From positions 4,130,001 through 4,194,000 of the forward strand of contig NZ_CP045740.1 in NCBI RefSeq assembly GCF_009650765.1: a stretch of 64,000 nt of DNA, given 5' to 3'. Made by a program: the position numbers and the translations under genes. This stretch comes from Streptomyces sp. SUK 48 (GTDB taxonomy: Bacteria; Actinomycetota; Actinomycetes; Streptomycetales; Streptomycetaceae). How positions within the stretch are numbered: position 1 is the stretch's first letter; each line of letters starts with the position of its first letter. The notes beneath the pieces were generated by a model. The model was not told the DNA's origin. It saw only the letters and a program-made list of their open reading frames with translations, and searched no databases. Positions 62,336 through 64,000 of this stretch are shown piece after piece.

Positions 62336-62361
62336 CCGTGGTTCGCTACAGCGAACCGCGG
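62336..62361. promoter_or_regulatory. 12-bp inverted repeat upstream of XRE gene
   Basis: CCGTGGTTCGCT and AGCGAACCGCGG pair at 11 of 12 positions around AC, ending 28 bp before the ATG. Placement suggests an operator for the protein itself. Confidence 0.6.
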
Positions 62362-62389
62362 TATTCAGGGGAAGCGATGGGGAGACGCA

Positions 62390-62938
62390 ATGGACGCCGC
62401 ACAGCAGGAAGCCACCGCAAGAGCGAGAGAGCTTCAGCGGAACTGGTACGGGGAGCCGCTGGGGGCGCTCTTCCGTAAGCTGATCGACGATCTCGGGCTC
62501 AACCAGGCCCGGCTCGCGGCGGTTCTGGGGCTGTCCGCCCCGATGCTCTCGCAGCTGATGAGCGGTCAGCGCGCCAAGATCGGCAACCCCGCGGTGGTCC
62601 AGCGGGTGCAGCTGCTCCAGGAGTTGGCGGCACAGGTGGCGGACGGCAGCGTCAGCGCGGCCGAGGCGACCGAGCGGATGGACGAGATCAAGAAGTCCCA
62701 GGGAGGCTCGGTGCTGAGCAACACCACGCACACGACGAACGGTTCGGGCGCGCCCACCGTCAAGCGGGTCGTCCGCGAGATCCAGTCGCTGCTGCGCTCG
62801 GTGGCCGCCGCCGGCGACATCATCGAGGCCGCGGACGCGCTCGCCCCGACCCAGCCCGAACTCGCCGAGTTCCTGCGGGTCTACGGTGCCGGCCGCACCT
62901 CCGACGCGGTCGCGCACTACCAGTCGCACCAGAACTGA
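62390..62938 (+). CDS. XRE-type DNA-binding protein
   Basis: 182 aa. Helix-turn-helix in residues 22-60: ALFRKLIDDLGLNQARLAAV, LGLSAPMLSQLMSGQRAKIG. A hydrophilic helix region and C-terminal segment (KRVVREIQSLLRSVAAAGDI, LAPTQPELAEFLRVYGAGRT) follow. No enzymatic domain. 66 bp before a Ser/Thr kinase gene, as in related Streptomyces gene pairs; it could be a kinase substrate. Strong upstream palindrome hints at autoregulation. Confidence 0.88.
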   Translation: MDAAQQEATARARELQRNWYGEPLGALFRKLIDDLGLNQARLAAVLGLSAPMLSQLMSGQRAKIGNPAVVQRVQLLQELAAQVADGSVSAAEATERMDEIKKSQGGSVLSNTTHTTNGSGAPTVKRVVREIQSLLRSVAAAGDIIEAADALAPTQPELAEFLRVYGAGRTSDAVAHYQSHQN

Positions 62939-63004
62939 GCGCCCGCCCGGCGCCGGGGAAAGCCGGGAGGGGCAGGGGCCCGAGGGGGAGGAGCTGCGGC
63001 AGTC

Positions 63005-64000
63005 ATGGGTGAGATGTTCAACGGCCGGTACGAACTGGCCGACCCGATCGGGCGCGGCGGCGCGGGCGACGTATGGCGCGTCTGGGACCACCGGCGCAGG
63101 CGCTATGTGGCCGCCAAGGTGCTCCAGCAGCGCGACGCCCACTCCCTCCTGCGCTTCGTGCGGGAACAGGCCCTGCGCATCGACCATCCCCATGTGCTCG
63201 CCCCGGCCAGCTGGGCCGCCGACGACGACCAGGTGCTGTTCACCATGGACCTGGTCGCGGGCGGCTCCCTCGTGCGCCTCGTCAACGACTACGGCCCCCT
63301 GCCGCCGGCGTTCGTCTGCGTCCTGCTCGACCAGCTGCTGTCCGGACTCGCCGCCGTGCACGCGGAGAGCGTCGTGCACCGGGACATCAAGCCCGCCAAC
63401 ATCCTGCTGGAGGCGACCGGTACCGGCAGGCCCCGGCTGCGGCTCGGGGACTTCGGCATCGCCATGCGGTTCGGCGAGCCGCGCCTGACCGAGACCAACC
63501 TCGTGGTGGGCACGCCCGGCTATCTCGCCCCGGAGCAACTCGAGGGCGCCGAGCCCCACTTCACCGCCGACCTGTTCGCGGTGGGCCTCGTCGCCGTGTA
63601 TCTGCTCGAGGGCGCCAAACCCGACGCCGGGGAACTCGTGCGGTACTTCACCGAGCACGGCACCCCGGGCGCGCCCAAGGGCATCCCCGGGCCGCTGTGG
63701 GAGGTCGTCGCCACCCTGCTCCAGCCCGATCCGGAGGCCCGGTACCGCTCCGCCACGGGCGCCCGCAAGTCGCTCGCCCCGGTCATCGAACTCCTGCCGG
63801 AGCCGTGTCTGGACGACGAGCCGATCGAGATCTTCGACCAACTTCCGCCCCTGCCCCCGGGTTTTGGTCCGAACGGTCCGCTGAAGAGCGCGCGGCGGCC
63901 CGGCACCCTCCCGCCGCCGGACGCGGACACCGGCTCCGCACCGGACACCGGCTCCCTGTCGGACACCGGAAGCTTCCGCCTCCCGCCCCCGGCCGCCGAC
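63005..64000 (+). CDS. Ser/Thr protein kinase, N-terminal part (runs off window)
   Basis: 332 codons visible from ATG at 63005 (GGGGGAGGAG upstream; ATG at 63014 possible). Kinase domain: GRGGAGDVWRVWD (P loop), AAKVL (Lys), HRDIKPANILLE (catalytic loop), LGDFGIAM (DFG), GTPGYLAPEQLEG. The linker after residue 275 is Pro-rich and includes the motif DTGS four times (from residue 308). Membrane segments, if any, lie beyond the window. Likely cotranscribed with the XRE gene. Confidence 0.9.
   Translation, partial: MGEMFNGRYELADPIGRGGAGDVWRVWDHRRRRYVAAKVLQQRDAHSLLRFVREQALRIDHPHVLAPASWAADDDQVLFTMDLVAGGSLVRLVNDYGPLPPAFVCVLLDQLLSGLAAVHAESVVHRDIKPANILLEATGTGRPRLRLGDFGIAMRFGEPRLTETNLVVGTPGYLAPEQLEGAEPHFTADLFAVGLVAVYLLEGAKPDAGELVRYFTEHGTPGAPKGIPGPLWEVVATLLQPDPEARYRSATGARKSLAPVIELLPEPCLDDEPIEIFDQLPPLPPGFGPNGPLKSARRPGTLPPPDADTGSAPDTGSLSDTGSFRLPPPAAD

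Overview
The window is a chromosomal segment of a Streptomyces (very high GC, third-position G/C codons, GTG/ATG starts with 4-bp ATGA/GTGA overlaps, rare TTA codons confined to regulators). The order fhaA-fhaB-pstP-rodA-pbpA-pknB, class E sortases, trpG, crgA, rhomboid and cyclophilin, together with two exact parS sequences, points to the conserved core near oriC. Gene names rest on motifs and family knowledge; no database search was run.

Layout. 1-8230: on the minus strand a partial quinone oxidoreductase, a TrkA-type K+ channel, moeA, mobA-DUF6457 and the branched-chain 2-oxoacid dehydrogenase genes bkdA-B-C, with a divergent Lrp-type regulator. 8249-20726: phenylacetate catabolism: a TetR regulator plus PaaH-like dehydrogenase, paaN, paaABCDE, then an acyl-CoA dehydrogenase behind a KstR-type box. 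TetR-like palindromes sit before paaN, before paaA and, weaker, before bkd. Between them lie a TrmH-type methyltransferase, an HTTM protein and a DUF5819 protein. 20852-28586: rhodanese, J-domain protein, DUF2252, MarR/MFS pair, and a divergent small secreted peptide / TrmB-LuxR regulator with a degenerate cupin and a single-domain LuxR protein. 28956-29039 is tRNA-Leu(CAG).

29720-45323 is the growth and division core: FHA proteins, PP2C phosphatase, RodA, PbpA and the PASTA kinase PknB act together in phospho-control of wall synthesis; three class E sortases (one apparently frameshifted), a TrpG-type amidotransferase, DUF881 and CrgA follow, then rhomboid, cyclophilin and DUF5324. 45417-48509 holds a DUF7144 membrane protein, an MFS transporter and an XRE/MmyB regulator.

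48621-58929 looks like an accessory biosynthetic cluster inserted in the core: a stand-alone adenylation enzyme, carrier protein and RedW/PltE-like acyl-CoA dehydrogenase, an alpha/beta hydrolase, a two-component flavin monooxygenase, aspartate decarboxylase (panD), SDR, PhyH dioxygenase and zinc alcohol dehydrogenase, facing a LysR regulator with a TTA codon. The most notable candidates for undescribed biology are this cluster and the peptide-LuxR pair at 26360-28586.

59182-64000: DUF4232 lipoprotein, secreted trypsin-like protease with five C-terminal repeats, tRNA-Ala(UGC), an XRE DNA-binding protein with a strong upstream palindrome, and a Ser/Thr kinase running off the window.
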